Part shown: piece after piece, positions 9,653 to 22,296 of the stretch
How the letters are laid out: each line of letters begins with the position of its first letter
How positions within the stretch are numbered: position 1 is the first letter of the stretch
Notes under the pieces: generated by a model
Seen by the model: the letters and a program-made list of their open reading frames with translations, nothing else
Database searches by the model: none
What the model was told of the DNA's origin: nothing
NCBI GenBank assembly: GCA_963210315.1
Contig: OY723250.1
Span: 1,550,001 to 1,614,000 of the forward strand
Reading direction: 5' to 3'
DNA: 64,000 nt
Source of the DNA: Rhynchopus euleeides
Taxonomy: Eukaryota; Euglenozoa; Diplonemea; Diplonemida; Diplonemidae
Made by a program: the position numbers and the translations under genes

Positions 9653-12600
9653 ATGCCACCTCCCGTCGCAGCGGTGATGCTGCGGGCGGCCTGCCTGCTG
9701 CTGGGCACAGCAGCATCGCTGCAGGCCGATGCCCCCCCGAGTCGCCACGTCTCAGAGGCGTCCGCAGCATCTGATGTGTCCGGAAGGGGGGCGTCTGTGC
9801 TGAACCACTTCCAGGTCGGCCCCGACATCACTGGGAACCACAACCCGACCTTCAAATTCTCCGGGAGCGTCGTTGAGGTGAAGGAGGACTCAGGGCCTTA
9901 CAAATTGGGGGCGCAGTTCGCCACGGATATCCTCGACAACAACATGGACTCGCAGTCGATTCAGTTTGAGTGCCGCAGCGACAACGAGGAGCTGTTCACA
10001 AAGAAGCCGGATATCGTCGCCTGCCCCAGGGGATTCTGTGTGGGGACGGTTGAGGTTCCCCCAGGGACAGGGACCCTAATTTTCACCCCTCGGACCGATC
10101 GGTTCGGCACTGCGATCGTAAAGTGTTATGCACTGGATGATGGGATTACCTTCCCCGTCTGCGGAGGTGGGCAAACGCCCCCCTGTGCGGTGCAGCCCTG
10201 CAACCCCCCTCTGTGCAACCAGTCGCCGCTGCTGGAGTTTACCATCAAGATCACGAAGGTGAACGACCAGCCGGAGTTCATCCACCTCGGCGATGTCGTC
10301 TCTGAGGAGGATGTGGAGCAGTGCATCCCCAACTGGGCGCGCGATGTCACCGCAGGCGGGTGGGAGGAGGGCTATGGGGCGCGCGACCCGCAGGAGCTTC
10401 GGTGGAACATCATGAATGACAACACCGCGCTGTTTAAGACGCAGCCCTACATCAAGTATACCCAGGGCGGCACCACGGGAGACCTCTGCTTCACGCCTGC
10501 AGACGATTTGACGGGTGTCGCCACGGCGCAGGTGTACCTATCGGATACAGGGGGGCGCCTCGATGGAGGTGTGGATGACAAACCCCCTCAGACCATCACC
10601 ATCACCATCAAGGAGGTGAACGACCCGCCCAGGTTCACCCCTGGGGAGCTGACGGTGCATGTGGATGAGGACTGCGGTGCTGTTGACATCCCGTGGGCGA
10701 CCCGTATGATGCCCGGGCCTACCGCAGAGGTTCGGGCGGGGCAGCAGCTGGATAAGTTTGTGCTGACGTTTGTCAACCCTGCGCATGTCTCGCTGTTCAA
10801 GGTGAAACCGACGATCAGCACCGTCACGGGGCATCTGCAGTTTGAACCTGCAGACGACGCCAACACATACGCGGTGGACTGCGCCCTCATCGTCTATCTT
10901 GTCGATGCAGCAGCACCTCCAGATGTGCCTGCACAGTCGGCAAAGCCGTGGCCAGTGCTTCACATTGCGATCAACCCCGTGAACGATCCCCCCTCGTACA
11001 CCCCGCCGCAGCCGCAGAAGGATGTGACGGTGTTGGAGGGGCAGGGTGTTCTCGACATGCAGTGGGCCCGCGATGTCTGCGTCGGGAAGCGGCCCCCCAA
11101 CTGTGTCGTCAGCGAGGGCTTTGCTGGGGGCGAGAACCAGAAGGTGTACTTCGAGGTGAGCGCGTCAAACAAGCAGCTGTTTGCGGAGCTGCCGCAGATC
11201 GACTCCGCCGGGCGCCTCACCTTCCGTGCGGTGGAGGACCAGGATGGGGTCAGCACGGTGACCGTCAGGCAGTTTGACACGGGGCCTCCTCCAAACGAAG
11301 GGCCGTCCGTAAATTTTGTCGTCACCATCCTTCCCGTCAACGACCCGCCGAGGTTTGAGCTCACCACAGTGTATGTGGAGCTGGAGGAGGACGCGTCGGA
11401 TTCGGTGTTCGACAGGGTGTTGGACAACGTCTCCCCAGGCCCCGAGGCGGAGTGGGGCCAGATGCTGACGGCAGAGGTGTCGGTGTCCAACCCCTGGCTT
11501 TTCTCCCGCACCCCCGAGTTTCGGTTCCGCACCCAGAAGCTGGGGCCGACCTTTGCGGACCTCATCGTCGACCCTGCGAAGGACAGGTTCGGGTTTTCGA
11601 ACCTCACGTTTCTCATCCGGGATGACGGGAAAACCGAGAACACCATAACGTGGACGGAGCAGGTGCAGAAGGATGCGTCAGGCAGCATCGGCATCACATA
11701 CCGCGATGTCGACGTGGTTTACACCGACCCTGACGGCACAGCACACGCCGCAGGGATTCGCCGTGGCATGAAGATCAAAGAGGTGAACGGGCAGACAGTC
11801 ACCAACGAGGCGATGATTGACAACGCCCTCCTCACTGCACCCGACATGGAGAAGTTCCCCATCCTGCTGCAGAACGGGACAGACCTGACCTACGGCACCA
11901 CAGTGCTGGTGCACGTCAAGGCTGTGAACGACCCGCCGCAGTTCCTCCGCGGCTCTGACATCGAGGTTGTCGAGGACAACCCCAAGAGCCTCAACGTCTT
12001 CAAACACTGGGCACACTCCCTCACGCCGGGCCCCTTCGAGGAGGGCCTGCAGCAGGTGGTGTACGACATCACGCACACGCCTGAGGGTGCGCTGGCCCCA
12101 CCGGGCGTTGCCCTCACTGCGGCTGGGGATATGAACTTCACACTCGCCCCCGACTTCTTCGGCAGCATCGATGTGTCTGTTCGGGTCAGCGATGCGGATA
12201 TCGGTTCATCCAAACCCCTGACACCCTGGAGCAGCCCGCAGGTGTTTGTCATCAAGGCCCTCCCCGTGAATGACCCCCCTGTGTTTGAGACGATTCAATC
12301 CACAGTTGCCGTGATCTACTGCCCACCGGTGTCGGTGGTTTTGTCGGCGAACTGCACCCGCGACTACCCAGGCTGGGCCCGGGACCTCAGGACAGGGCCT
12401 GCAAATGAAGCAGACCAGCGCTACGACTTCACCCTCTCCGCAACGGACAGCTCCCCTGCTGACTGGGTAAGCCTCTTCGAGCCCCACCACTACCCAACGG
12501 TGTCGAGGAATGGGGACCTCCACTTCACGCTGCAGAGGGGTGCGCTTCCCAAGGCTTTCGGCAACTCCCTGGACAGCAGGCACAGCATCCTGCGCGTGAA

Positions 12601-15579
12601 GGTGGTGATGCATGACGACGGGGGTACAGCAAACGGGGGGATCGATGAGAACACTCTCTACATCGATATGGACTTCACAGACATCCTGGGCACAGCCCCA
12701 CCGGCAACGGGCACAGCCAGCCTGGTGGTGATCAAGCCTGCAGACGTGACACCGGGGCAGTCCTACGTCACGTCGCCTCTCATCCGCTCGCTCGATGTTG
12801 CGCGCAGCCCTGCCCTGCTGCCCGCAGGGTCGCTGATCCGCTTCCTGCTGATCCCGCTGGAGGTGCCAGGGAAAGGCATCTCGCGCCCCGCCTACTCCAC
12901 CACAGGCGATGACGGCGGCAGGTTCGCCTCCTTGGAGGCGGAGCAGGCCGTGCGGAAGTTCTACCAGTCTGTGGGTGGCGGGGAGGTGCACAGCTTCAGC
13001 GCCAACACCACCAGCATCTACGACCCGGGGCAGTATCAGTATGCCTGCGAGGTGCGGTTCCCGAGTGGCACCTCATTCCGCGTCGCCGATGAGCCCTTCA
13101 AAGTGGGGGCGGAGGGGTCGACCCTGCTGACGCTCTTCAAGGAGTCCGGTGTTGTGTCGGGCAGGGGGCCGACGGAGTGGGACCTGCGGCTGTCCAGCCT
13201 GCGCCTCGTGGTCAACATTGTGGGCAACTCGTGGGCTGCTGCTGCGGAGGGCGCCACGGTGTCGCTGCGGCGTGCGGCGGCGGCGGCGCCGTCGCGTGGC
13301 GCGTCTACCCTGCAGACAGGGGTGGCGCAGGTGACGCCGCTGGCGTCGAAGAACTCTGTGGACACCCCCGATACGCTGAGCCTCGCGCTGTCGGCGCAGC
13401 CGGTGCTGAACCTGTTGGAGGCGGCGACGCTGGAGATCGCGTTCCCCGCAGGGTCTGTGGCAGGGCCGCTTCCCCCGGCGCCCATCATCCTGCCCCTGGG
13501 TGCGGCGCCGACAGTGCAGCTGGTCGACTCGGTGGCGGCGTCCCCGCTGGTGATGACCGAGGCAGAGCTGCAGCGCGGCCCGCGTGTCCTCTACCTGCAG
13601 CTCAGCGGGGACGTGTGGGTTGCGGACACCGGGTTCTCCTATGTCGTGGAGGCGCTGTCGTCGGAGAGCACCCAGCCCAGGGGGTTCAACGCGGTGAAGG
13701 CGTCGCTGCTGTCGGTGCAGCAGGTGAGTCCCAACAGGCTGCAGGTCACCCTCGGCCCCCACGTGGGGTACGAAATTGGTGCCGACGAGGTTGTGCGGTT
13801 GGACACCGCCTTCCTGCGGGTTCAGTCTGGCGTGCAGCCGGATTTCGACTTCAACCCGTCAACCTTCGCCATCGCTGTGTCCACCGAGGCCGTATCGGCT
13901 GTGGCGTCCTCAGGGGACTCGTGGTACTACACTGCGGCAATCGTGATGTCGATTGTGACGGCGCTGGCGGCGGTGTCTGCTGCGGCGATCAGCTCCCCCG
14001 TGTTCCTGTCGACAGCGTTCGCCGTGCCGCTGCTGCTGCAGTGCTGCGGCACTGGGGAGGACACCACGGAGGTGCTGCGCGGCATCCGCTGGTGGATCCG
14101 CCCCCGCGTGCTGAGGTTTGGCGGGTCTGCCCGCGACACGGACCCCCTGCCGCTGTCATTCCCCAACATCGATGACGACGCTGACGCGCTGCTGTATGCA
14201 CAGGGCGCACTCCTGCTGGTGCTCCTGGCGATGTTCGGGCTGCACGCGCTGCACGTTGGTGTTGTGATGCTGCACAAGCAGGCTGGTGTCAAGACGCCCT
14301 TTGTGCAGAGCGCTGCGCAGTGCCGCTACCCAGGGCTCTGGGTGTCCGCCTTCATGCCGCTCCAGGTGGTTGGCTTCCACAACAGCATGTTCATTGTGAT
14401 GGATTCGGGGTCCACCGTCAGCTGGCGGGTGGTCGCCGTGCTTTTCGCCGTCTTCACAGCAGCAGCAGCCGCAGCCCTGATTGCATTCACCGTGCGCGAA
14501 GCCGACCGCATTGCAGCCTGCTACGACACCACGACATGGGTCCCGCCGAAAGGCGCATCTGACACATCATTCGCCTTCCAAAGGCAGCACGTCCTGATGC
14601 GCACCTTCTACGCATCGCATGACGACGACCAGCTGGCGGGGGGCGAGCTGACACCACACGATGCAAGCGCCGGTGCTGAGCACAAAGGCCTCGAGCGCAA
14701 GGGCGCCATCCTGATGTCCTACACACCGGGGCGTGTCTTCTTCGCCGCTGTGTCCTGGCTGTGGCTCCTGGTGCTGAGCTTAGTGTCCGCACATGCCGCA
14801 CAGAACGTCGAAGGCTCGGGGCTGCAGCGCGACACCAAATCACAGCTCGCTGCATGCGCCATCCTCACGGCGGTCTGCCTCGTGGCAGGCCTGCTGCTGC
14901 GCCCCCTGCGGTCGCACCTGCTGGAGGGGCTGCAGGCGGCATGCCTCGGCACCACCACGCTGGTGGCTGTGGGGGGGCAGCCTGGCGCCATCTTCGCCCT
15001 CATCGCCCTCGCGATGTTCGCCGTGCTCTTCGCTGCAGTGCTGGCTGTCACGGTATGGCCCCACTCCACTCCGCAGGCCCTGCTAGCCGCAGCCTCCAAT
15101 GGTGTCCGTGCCGACCGCTCTCCCCTTTGCATACCACCCCTTCCCCACCCCGCCCACCCACCCCATCACAGTATCGGACGAATCGAGTGCGGCTGCAGCA
15201 GGACATGGATGATGTGCTGTGTGGGAAGCGTGAGCAGCGCCTTGTGCCGCTGAGCCACAGCAGTCCAGGGCGGGGCCTGTTGCGGAAGTCGAAGGCAGGC
15301 TCGCAGGATGCATCACCCGCGCAGTCGGTGTCGTGGTCTGACGCGGCGCTGGGCAGCCGCCCGGGAGTGAACCCTATAGCGCGTGTGTTCAGGCCTAGCG
15401 AGGCACCCATCATTGACATCGATGATGTGGAGCTCCATCCGTCAGGCGACACGTCTGCCTTCCACGCGGCACGGAGTACGACGCCCTTGTCTGTGGGGTC
15501 TGATAGTGTGCAGTCCGCACAGCGCGAGGAGCGCAATGCGGCACCGGCCAAGCAGGAGGTCATATCTGTCGATGACTGA
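9653..15579 (+). CDS. Giant cadherin-like repeat, multi-pass membrane protein
   Basis: About 1,935 residues in two exons (9653-15052 and 15172-15579), with a 119-nt intron (donor GTATGG, acceptor CACAG). Residues 1-26 look like a signal peptide. Six repeats of about 120 residues each end near a VNDPP(R/Q/S/V)F signature (residues about 202, 321, 442, 561, 757, 872), typical of cadherin-like or dystroglycan-type extracellular domains. Between repeats four and five, residues about 670-730 look PDZ-like (GIRRGMKIKEVNGQTV). From about residue 1423 there are some seven to nine hydrophobic helices, then a hydrophilic tail of about 135 residues (exon 2), Ser-rich and probably cytoplasmic. The architecture suggests a surface adhesion or sensory protein. 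I do not recognise the transmembrane module as a named family; a polycystin- or GPCR-like identity cannot be claimed from sequence alone. Confidence 0.85.
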
Positions 15580-16641
15580 GGGGCTTAGGGGTGGGGGTGG
15601 GTGTGGGTTGGTTGGTTTTTGCAGGGGAAAATGCTGTCGGGCAGGGAAGAAAAGTCAGTTCCTCTTGTTCCTACGATTCGTCCCGTGTGGTGTGATGTGG
15701 TGTGAATGCTGTCGGCATCAGAAAACAGGAATCGCTTCGGCTCGGCCGTGCTGCCGTTGTCATCATTTTGTTATTTGGCGTTGTTGTTGTTCACATACAC
15801 GAAGGGCGATTGGGTATCAGGTGCAGGGCGACCCGCTTGCCACGATCCATTTGCCCTTCACCCTTGTATCTCTTGCCTTGCCACTCGGGTGTGCCTGCGC
15901 AGGCAGGCGCGGCATCGTCTGATCTAAAGAGATCTGTCACCAAGTCGGCCAGGCCGTGACGTCTAACCAGCCTCGCTTTGTGGGTATCTCGTGCCTGCCG
16001 ACCCTTTGAATCAGGATACCTGCTGGCAGGAAGCCCGCCGCACACCAGCCGGGGATCCTGGTTTGATCAAGCCATTTCGAAAACCCGAAACTGAGGCCAC
16101 CGCATGTGGCATTCTCCCCCACTTGGTTGTGAATCCATTGTACATAGTCATCATGCAGTCATCGGCATCACAGGTGGGCTCTCACGTGACCATCCCATAC
16201 CGAATGGGCCTGTCTGCTTGCCGCTCGCCCCAACCTTTCCATGCGAATCCTTGAAATACTCTAACGAATCTTCACTGTGTCAACACCGTGTCCGACGTGC
16301 CCTCGCCCCGGGCCTGGGCACTGCTGCGATGCTCTTTGGGTGATCTCACGGAGAGCCCTGCCTCAGCGTGCCACTGCTTGTGTCGACGCAGTGCGCTGCC
16401 GTATCTTGCGGATTTCGTTCCTTTCTGTCTCCGTGGCGGGGATACCGCCCAGTTTCGGTCTTCCGTCTGTGAACCCTATCCCCTCCCCCCAAAACCCCCG
16501 CCGCGAAATGCGGGCTGACTACACGTCCCTCCCCGTGCCCCCCCCCCCCCCCCCCCGACCCATGCTTGCTTTTCTGCACCCCCTCCCTATCCCAGCAATG
16601 GTTAGCTTCCCACCAACCATGGCATACCCAGACACAGGAAC
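15580..16641. other. Intergenic
   Basis: G-rich stretch (GGGGTGGGGGTGGG) about ten bases after the preceding stop codon, then mixed sequence with no convincing frame. A C16-17 tract lies near 16541-16557. CCTCCCTATCCCAG near 16585-16597 could be a splice acceptor for the gene at 16642. Confidence 0.45.
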
Positions 16642-18473
16642 ATGTTTGCTGATACAAATATGTATTCGCGTCAAAGCGGGTCCGGAGGGAACAGCCGGCA
16701 ATATATTCAGTACACTTGGTCGATGGTGTTTGCGTGCTTCATGGTGGGCTTCGTCTCGATGCTGGTCGTGGAGGAGTTCACAAAGCCGAAGAGGGAACGG
16801 ACAGAGTGCCCGAGCACGCTCGAGATGATGAGCATGTTGAAGCGGCTGGACCAGATGCGCTACTACGACAAGTTCATGCTTGCGGGGCTGGACCGCCCTG
16901 ACATTATCGGGAAGGCCTCTTTCCTCGACGTCGCCGACAGTGTCGAGGGCATCAAGCCCTACCACTGGGCCCGCATCAAGGCAGAGGCCCTGCGCATGAC
17001 AACACGCAAGCAGGTGTCGGTCTCAAAGCTGCTCGAATTCGAGCCGCTGTCACGCATCAAGACCGATCCTCCCAGCACCGGGGAGGACAGCAGCGACCTC
17101 TTCGTGCACATCCCTGCAGAGCAGTACCTCCCGGATGGACGCAAGGGGGCCAGCATGGTCACCACTGTGTGCACGGGGTCCCTTCACGACCGTGTGGGGA
17201 ACCTGTTCAACGCGCTGACGCTGGCCAAGTCGCTCAACGGCGACCTGCACGTCATCTGGCCCGAGGAGGATGCGTGTCCCTCCCGCTTCCCCACCCTGTT
17301 CCAGGTGGGGGATCACGTGTCGGTGTCTGTCATCACGAAGGACAAGAAGCTCAGCGACGCGGTGCCTTCCATCCAGCCGTTCGATGCGGTGCTGACCTCC
17401 AACACAGGCGTATGTCTTGGTGGGGATGGGGTGCAGCTGCAGCCACGGGGAGGGGGGAGCCATGGTGGCATTGCACACGTGGGCCCTTCACATCACACAC
17501 ACACCTGCAGTATTTCTCGGATCTGATTGGGAACCTTCCCACCCAGCTGGCGAAGCCCAGCGATCAGGCGTCGTCGGTGTGGTACTGCAAAGACGTGAAA
17601 TCGCTTGCCGTTGACCCGTATGTTACAAACCCGAGTGGATTCGGCAGTGTATTGTGGTGTGGTGTTGCGTGCAGCCCGGGAGACATTCGGCGCCCCCCAC
17701 CCCCCCCCCCCCCCTTCCTCCGCCACCCTATCACTACTAAACCCCCTCCACAGGACAAGTGATTTGGTTGCCTGGCTGAAGGACAGGAGCTCGTCTGATT
17801 TGCGGAGCCATGTTCTGTACGTGAGCGATGGCGTTGCAAACGGGGTCACAACCTCCGGCGTGAAGGATGCGGTGAAAGCCTACGGCATCCGCCTGACGAC
17901 CGAGGTAGCCGATATCTCAAAAGACATCATCACCAACAACGAGCTGCGCAGCGACAACACGGTTGCCGTCTACGAGGCAGACCTGCCTGACGTCAGCCTC
18001 GCGTCCCTCCCTGAAACGGGCGACAGGAAGAAGCTCCTGATCCTGTCATCCCCCAAGGCCCTGACCCCGAAGGAGCGCCCCCCCATCCCTGATTCGATCA
18101 CTGCCATCACCAGCATCTACAACATCAACGGGGATGCCTCCGAACGCAGCATCAAACAGCTGCTGGCGACATGCCAGGCGCTGGGGTCGTTGCGCATCAA
18201 GATCTTGCCAGAGAACCCTGCCACACCCTCGACACAGAGCAACCGCCCCGAAGCAGTGGTATGTGATTCACTTTGCGCGAATCTGTTCGGGTTGTGTGGG
18301 GGCTGTCTGCATGTGGGTGTGCGTGTTGTGTGCCTTCAACGGGTCTCCTCCCCCACCCCCATCCGTCGGGTTGAACCCTTCTCCTTCTCTCTATCCAATC
18401 TGGCACCCCCGCAATAACCACCCTACCACAGCTCGCACCTGTCCTTTGTGATGCCGGCATCACCTGCTCGTAG
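16642..18473 (+). CDS. Type II membrane glycosyltransferase-like protein
   Basis: Four exons: 16642-17409, 17511-17617, 17754-18258 and 18432-18473. Donors are GTATGT each time, acceptors TGCAG, CACAG and CACAG, and all junctions keep frame, giving about 473 residues. One membrane segment at residues about 24-43 follows a short polar N-terminus, the topology of Golgi glycosyltransferases. Residues about 173-220 contain DRVGNLFNALTLAKSLNG then DLHVIWPEEDACPSRFPTLF. This matches the 'R-x-GN ... ALxLAxxLxxxLxVxW ... C...F..LF' pattern of fucosyltransferase-like families that bind nucleotide sugars. The C-terminal half has alternating strands and helices as expected of a GT-B fold. Donor sugar and acceptor cannot be told. 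Family membership is inferred from that motif only; the exon structure is well supported. Confidence 0.72.
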
Positions 18474-20029
18474 AGATGGGCTGCCTTCATGGTTGACGCA
18501 TGCTCTGCCACCTCCTAAAGGTGGAGGGGTCAGAACAGAATACGCAGTGATGCCCAGCTTCTGCAGCGGTTTTCTCAGAATCGGAATGGATGGGTGGTGG
18601 TCGTATCAAGGCCAGGTTGCTCGGTGCGCCCCACTCCGACAGAGGGGCCACACACCGCTACTGTCCTCTGCAGGTTCCAGGCACCCCTCCACGGCAACTG
18701 GGCACTGAAGGGCCACGCATGTGCGGATTGGGTGCTCCGAACGCAGATCTACAATCCACATCCGCAAGGGGATGCATTTTTCTCTTCTTCTTTCCCCCCG
18801 AAATAATGCGCCCTCGCTGACCACACACACACACACACACGCGTCTTTTTTATTAGCGGAGAACAACTCGAGAACACACCCGCTCTTGATCTCATCTCCG
18901 CTGCCTCCGAGAGGGGTCTAAGTCCACACACACACACACGTCTCTCTGTTGAGTGTAGATCGCACCAAGCTTGACACGCCTGGGCTGTAAAGGGAGTCCG
19001 GGGGGTTGAATCTCAGTAGAATTGGCGACCGGGCGTTCATTGGCTGAACGCAACCCCTCCATGGATTCCTGCTTCGTGGGTGAGGTGGGGGTGGGGGTGG
19101 GAACGTGCTTCGCTGTGTGTGTGTGTCATCAGCTGTGCCCAGCCGCTCGGTGCCCGCACAGCACCCCATAATGTGTCGGAGCAGCTCCGTTTCATGCACG
19201 TTCTGCACTTGGAGCGAAGGGCCCCTCCACACCCCCCGCGCCTTCATGATTTGTTTTCGGATATGGAGAACAAAAACATGCACGGAGAAGGGGGGGGGGG
19301 TGTTTCAGTGCGGTGTGGGGGGGGTGGGGGTGTGGGCGCGCGCCACAGTTGCCAGGGTATCTGTGCTTGCATTGTGAGGGCTGACCTTTATTCCCGTATC
19401 TTTTTTTTGTCTTCACTCTTTTTCTTCTTCCGAACCCGAGAAACAAAACAACACACACCCACACACAACACCCTATGTACACTGCAAGGAGAGCGGCAGG
19501 GGTAGGCGATACTCGTCTGTCTAAAACAATCTAAGCGAGGAGGTCTTTCGCTACGGTGCAAACGGAAGCCATTACCTCTAGGGGGGGGGGGTTTCACACC
19601 CTGTGTGCCAAAACTACGTCTGAGTGGTACCCTATGTGCAGGCGAGGGCACCTCACCTTCCCTGCCCCACCAGATAGGGAAGGTTACCCTCGGCCCCACC
19701 CCCAAAGAATCCCAGAATCGCATTATCCGCTAGGCCCTTGTTTTGGCTCGCTGCCGTAACGAAACAGAGGGTTAACCCCCATCCTGCTGGGCTCAGGCAA
19801 CCTTCTCCCCCCCCACCCCTAGCCCCCCATCTCACCAGCCCCCGGTAGTTCTTGGAGTGTGCGATGGTGGCTGGCACGGCAGTTGGTACAACAGTGCCAA
19901 CTCTAGGATACTCCGCTCACTAAGCGCAGTGCCTGCTGCCGCCGACTCACACCACGTCGTGATGACGCCTCGCCACATGTTGGACCTCCACGCCACACCT
20001 TGCCCATCGCAGTCGGGGACAGTAGCACA
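18474..20029. other. Intergenic; CA microsatellites, no gene seen
   Basis: (CA)n runs at about 18823-18842 and 18925-18940, and GT-rich or G-rich stretches near 19083-19125 and 19285-19335. No coding frame with protein-like composition. CATCGCAG and GGACAG at about 20005-20022 are possible acceptors just before the next start codon. Confidence 0.45.
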
Positions 20030-20977
20030 ATGGACGCGAAAGGAGGTGTCGGCGAGAGTGCGGCAGTGTCGCACGCCGAGTGCCCTATCTGCTTCGAACC
20101 GCTCTGCGAACAGCCAGTCGCAGGCCTTCTGCATGGGGCTGACATTCGGGTATGTCTTCTCTGCCATGGGGTGTTTCCAGAGCTCCGACACCCACCCTCT
20201 GCTGCTCTGTGTGTTGTAACGCCTTCTCTGTCACCTCCACAGGCCTGCAGGCACTTCTTCCACCACACCTGCATGACGGAGTTTGCTGTCTTCACCGGGA
20301 CCGAGGAAAAGGGGGAGTGCCCGATGTGCCGTGCGGAGTTCACCTCGATCGACCAGCTTCCAAACCCGACAACAGACGCCGACCGTCTGTTTCACTTCAT
20401 CGATGTGGACAGGAGTGGGAACCTGACACCCGAGGAGGTGGTGGACGTGGTGCGTGCGACGTGCAACGTCTCGGAGGATGACGTCGAGAAGCTGGTGGAG
20501 CAGAAGTGGGGCCGCTGGGACAAGGACAAGTCGAAGGGGATCGAGTGGAAGGAGTTCCCCGACCTCCTCAAGTTCATCCTGGAGAGCCTTCCCAAGGGGG
20601 CGCTGACCATCACCCCCAGCATCACGCAGGGGCGCGACGAGTGGTTCGACTACTGGGACCGCGACAGGTCCGGCTACCTCGACAAGGATGAGGTGGCGCG
20701 TGCCCTGATCAAAACCTTCGGGAAGAACGGCTACCGCACCGTGAAGCAGCTGCAGGTGGTGATCGAGAGCGTGTGGCCCCTCTTCGATCCCGACTACTCC
20801 AACACCATCACGCGTGAGGAGTTCCTCATCCACGATGGGCTTGCCGACACCATCTGCGCCTGCCTGCTGAACCAGAATCAATGGACGATGACTGTTCAGT
20901 CTCCTGCCCCAGCGCAGTCACCCCTCCGATCCCCGATTGCCTTTCCGGCACCTGTCCCTGTGCCTGACTGTGCGTAG
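20030..20977 (+). CDS. RING finger / four EF-hand protein, paralogue 1
   Basis: Probable calcium-responsive E3 ubiquitin ligase of 284 residues. Exons 20030-20149 and 20243-20977 flank a 93-nt intron (GTATGT...CACAG) that splits the RING finger. Zinc ligands: C18 and C21 (CPIC) in exon 1; C42, H44, H47, C50 and then C66, C69 (CPMC) in exon 2, a RING-H2 pattern. Four EF-hand loops follow, with acidic residues at positions 1, 3 and 12: DVDRSGNLTPEE (from residue 94), DKDKSKGIEWKE, DRDRSGYLDKDE and DPDYSNTITREE. The last 30 residues are Pro-rich and variable. There is no membrane segment, so it is probably cytosolic. A close paralogue begins at 25027 and a divergent one at 56384, all on the same strand. 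The ATG follows CGGGGACAGTAGCACA. Ligase activity is inferred from the RING only. Confidence 0.88.
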   Translation: MDAKGGVGESAAVSHAECPICFEPLCEQPVAGLLHGADIRVCLLCHGVFPELRHPPSAALCVVTPSLSPPQACRHFFHHTCMTEFAVFTGTEEKGECPMCRAEFTSIDQLPNPTTDADRLFHFIDVDRSGNLTPEEVVDVVRATCNVSEDDVEKLVEQKWGRWDKDKSKGIEWKEFPDLLKFILESLPKGALTITPSITQGRDEWFDYWDRDRSGYLDKDEVARALIKTFGKNGYRTVKQLQVVIESVWPLFDPDYSNTITREEFLIHDGLADTICACLLNQNQWTMTVQSPAPAQSPLRSPIAFPAPVPVPDCA

Positions 20978-22296
20978 CCCCGTGGAGCCAGTGCTGTGGG
21001 GGTGACCAATGCAGAAGGGGCCTGGCTTGGTCTCCCAGGTTGTGTTGTTGCGTTCTGCCGTCCGGCTACTAGAGTGGGAAGCCTTGCCCTTGCGTCCCGC
21101 GTGTACATCAGACGTTTCAGAGACCCTGGGGGGGGGTTGAGTGTGGGGGTCGCATCAAGGGCGTGTGCTCGGTGCAGTTCGGCACACGCAGCAAAAGAGG
21201 TTTTCGCGTGTGTGCGTGGCTATTCTTTTCATGCGATCCTTTTCCCCCCGAAGCCATTCCTACACCCTCTTTACTCAACGCCTGGCATGCAACCGCTCTC
21301 CCCTTCCTCCGTCCCACCCCACCCCCGCCCCAAAAAGTGCTCGGTGATCAAATCAGTGTGGTCACCCAACGTAACGTAACAGGCCCAGCTTCGTTACTTG
21401 AATGACCCCACGCAGCGTGTTGATTCAAGGAGCACCTAACGACTGCGATGCCATTTTTCAAATAGGGTGCGCGGTTCTGCCAAGGTGGTGCCGACTCGGT
21501 CTCTGGTTGCCCCGCCCTTTTTTGCCCTGTGCCAAACTGTACCAGTGCGACCCTCTCTAAATTGTTAGCAGCCTACTCGTCTGCACCCTTAGAGCGAGAT
21601 TGGCGACTCGCCTCTCTGTAGGAAAGACCAGGAAAACTGTCCTGTTCCCCATGTTGTTTGGGCAGGGGATGTAATGGGTGTGCGACAGCAACTGCCTGTA
21701 TGATTTTGCGGTGTTGTTGTGCTTTCTGTATCTTTTGTACTTCTTCCACACGGCGTGGGGGGTGCGGAGGGGGGGGGTTGAGAGCAAAAAAAGGAATTTT
21801 TTGCACCCCCTCCGTAGCCTCCCTCGCCAGCAAATAATGAGTTACAGAAAGTGAATACCACCACCCCCTTTTCTCTACGTGGGGCATCTTCTGGCTTCGA
21901 GCATAAATGAGCAGTGCACTTCGTAGTCTTTCCGGAGCCATTGCGCTTGCTACTTCCGACAACGTCATGTACCCACATTACGTTGCTATGATGTTCTGTT
22001 TGTGCCAGGCGCTCGTTGCTGAGGCATTGCTTCATTGATTCCGTTGAGGCTCAGATGGGCAGGAGCTTGTCCTGTCATCCGAGGAAAATTTCTGCGTCGG
22101 GCACAACGCCTTCTGGGCATTTCCTGCTTGTCTGCACCAGAACTTGTTGCCCACCCACCTCCCTCCCCCCATTCTTTTGGTGGCCAAACCAAAAAAAAAC
22201 TGTAACAACGTGCTGCAGCGGTGTTGTGGTCAGCAGATTTTTAATCCGCGGCGCCCCCTCCCCAGTGATCTCGCTGGGCTCGTGCCCAAAACTTTA
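20978..22296. other. Intergenic, no gene seen
   Basis: Mixed sequence with a G-rich run near 21127-21136 and another near 21768-21778. Open frames on either strand lack recognisable motifs. Confidence 0.45.

Noticed and set aside
13073..13762. Long minus-strand frame opposite the cadherin-like gene
   Set aside because: A GC-rich shadow frame of the real gene, rich in Arg/Gln/His with no domain.
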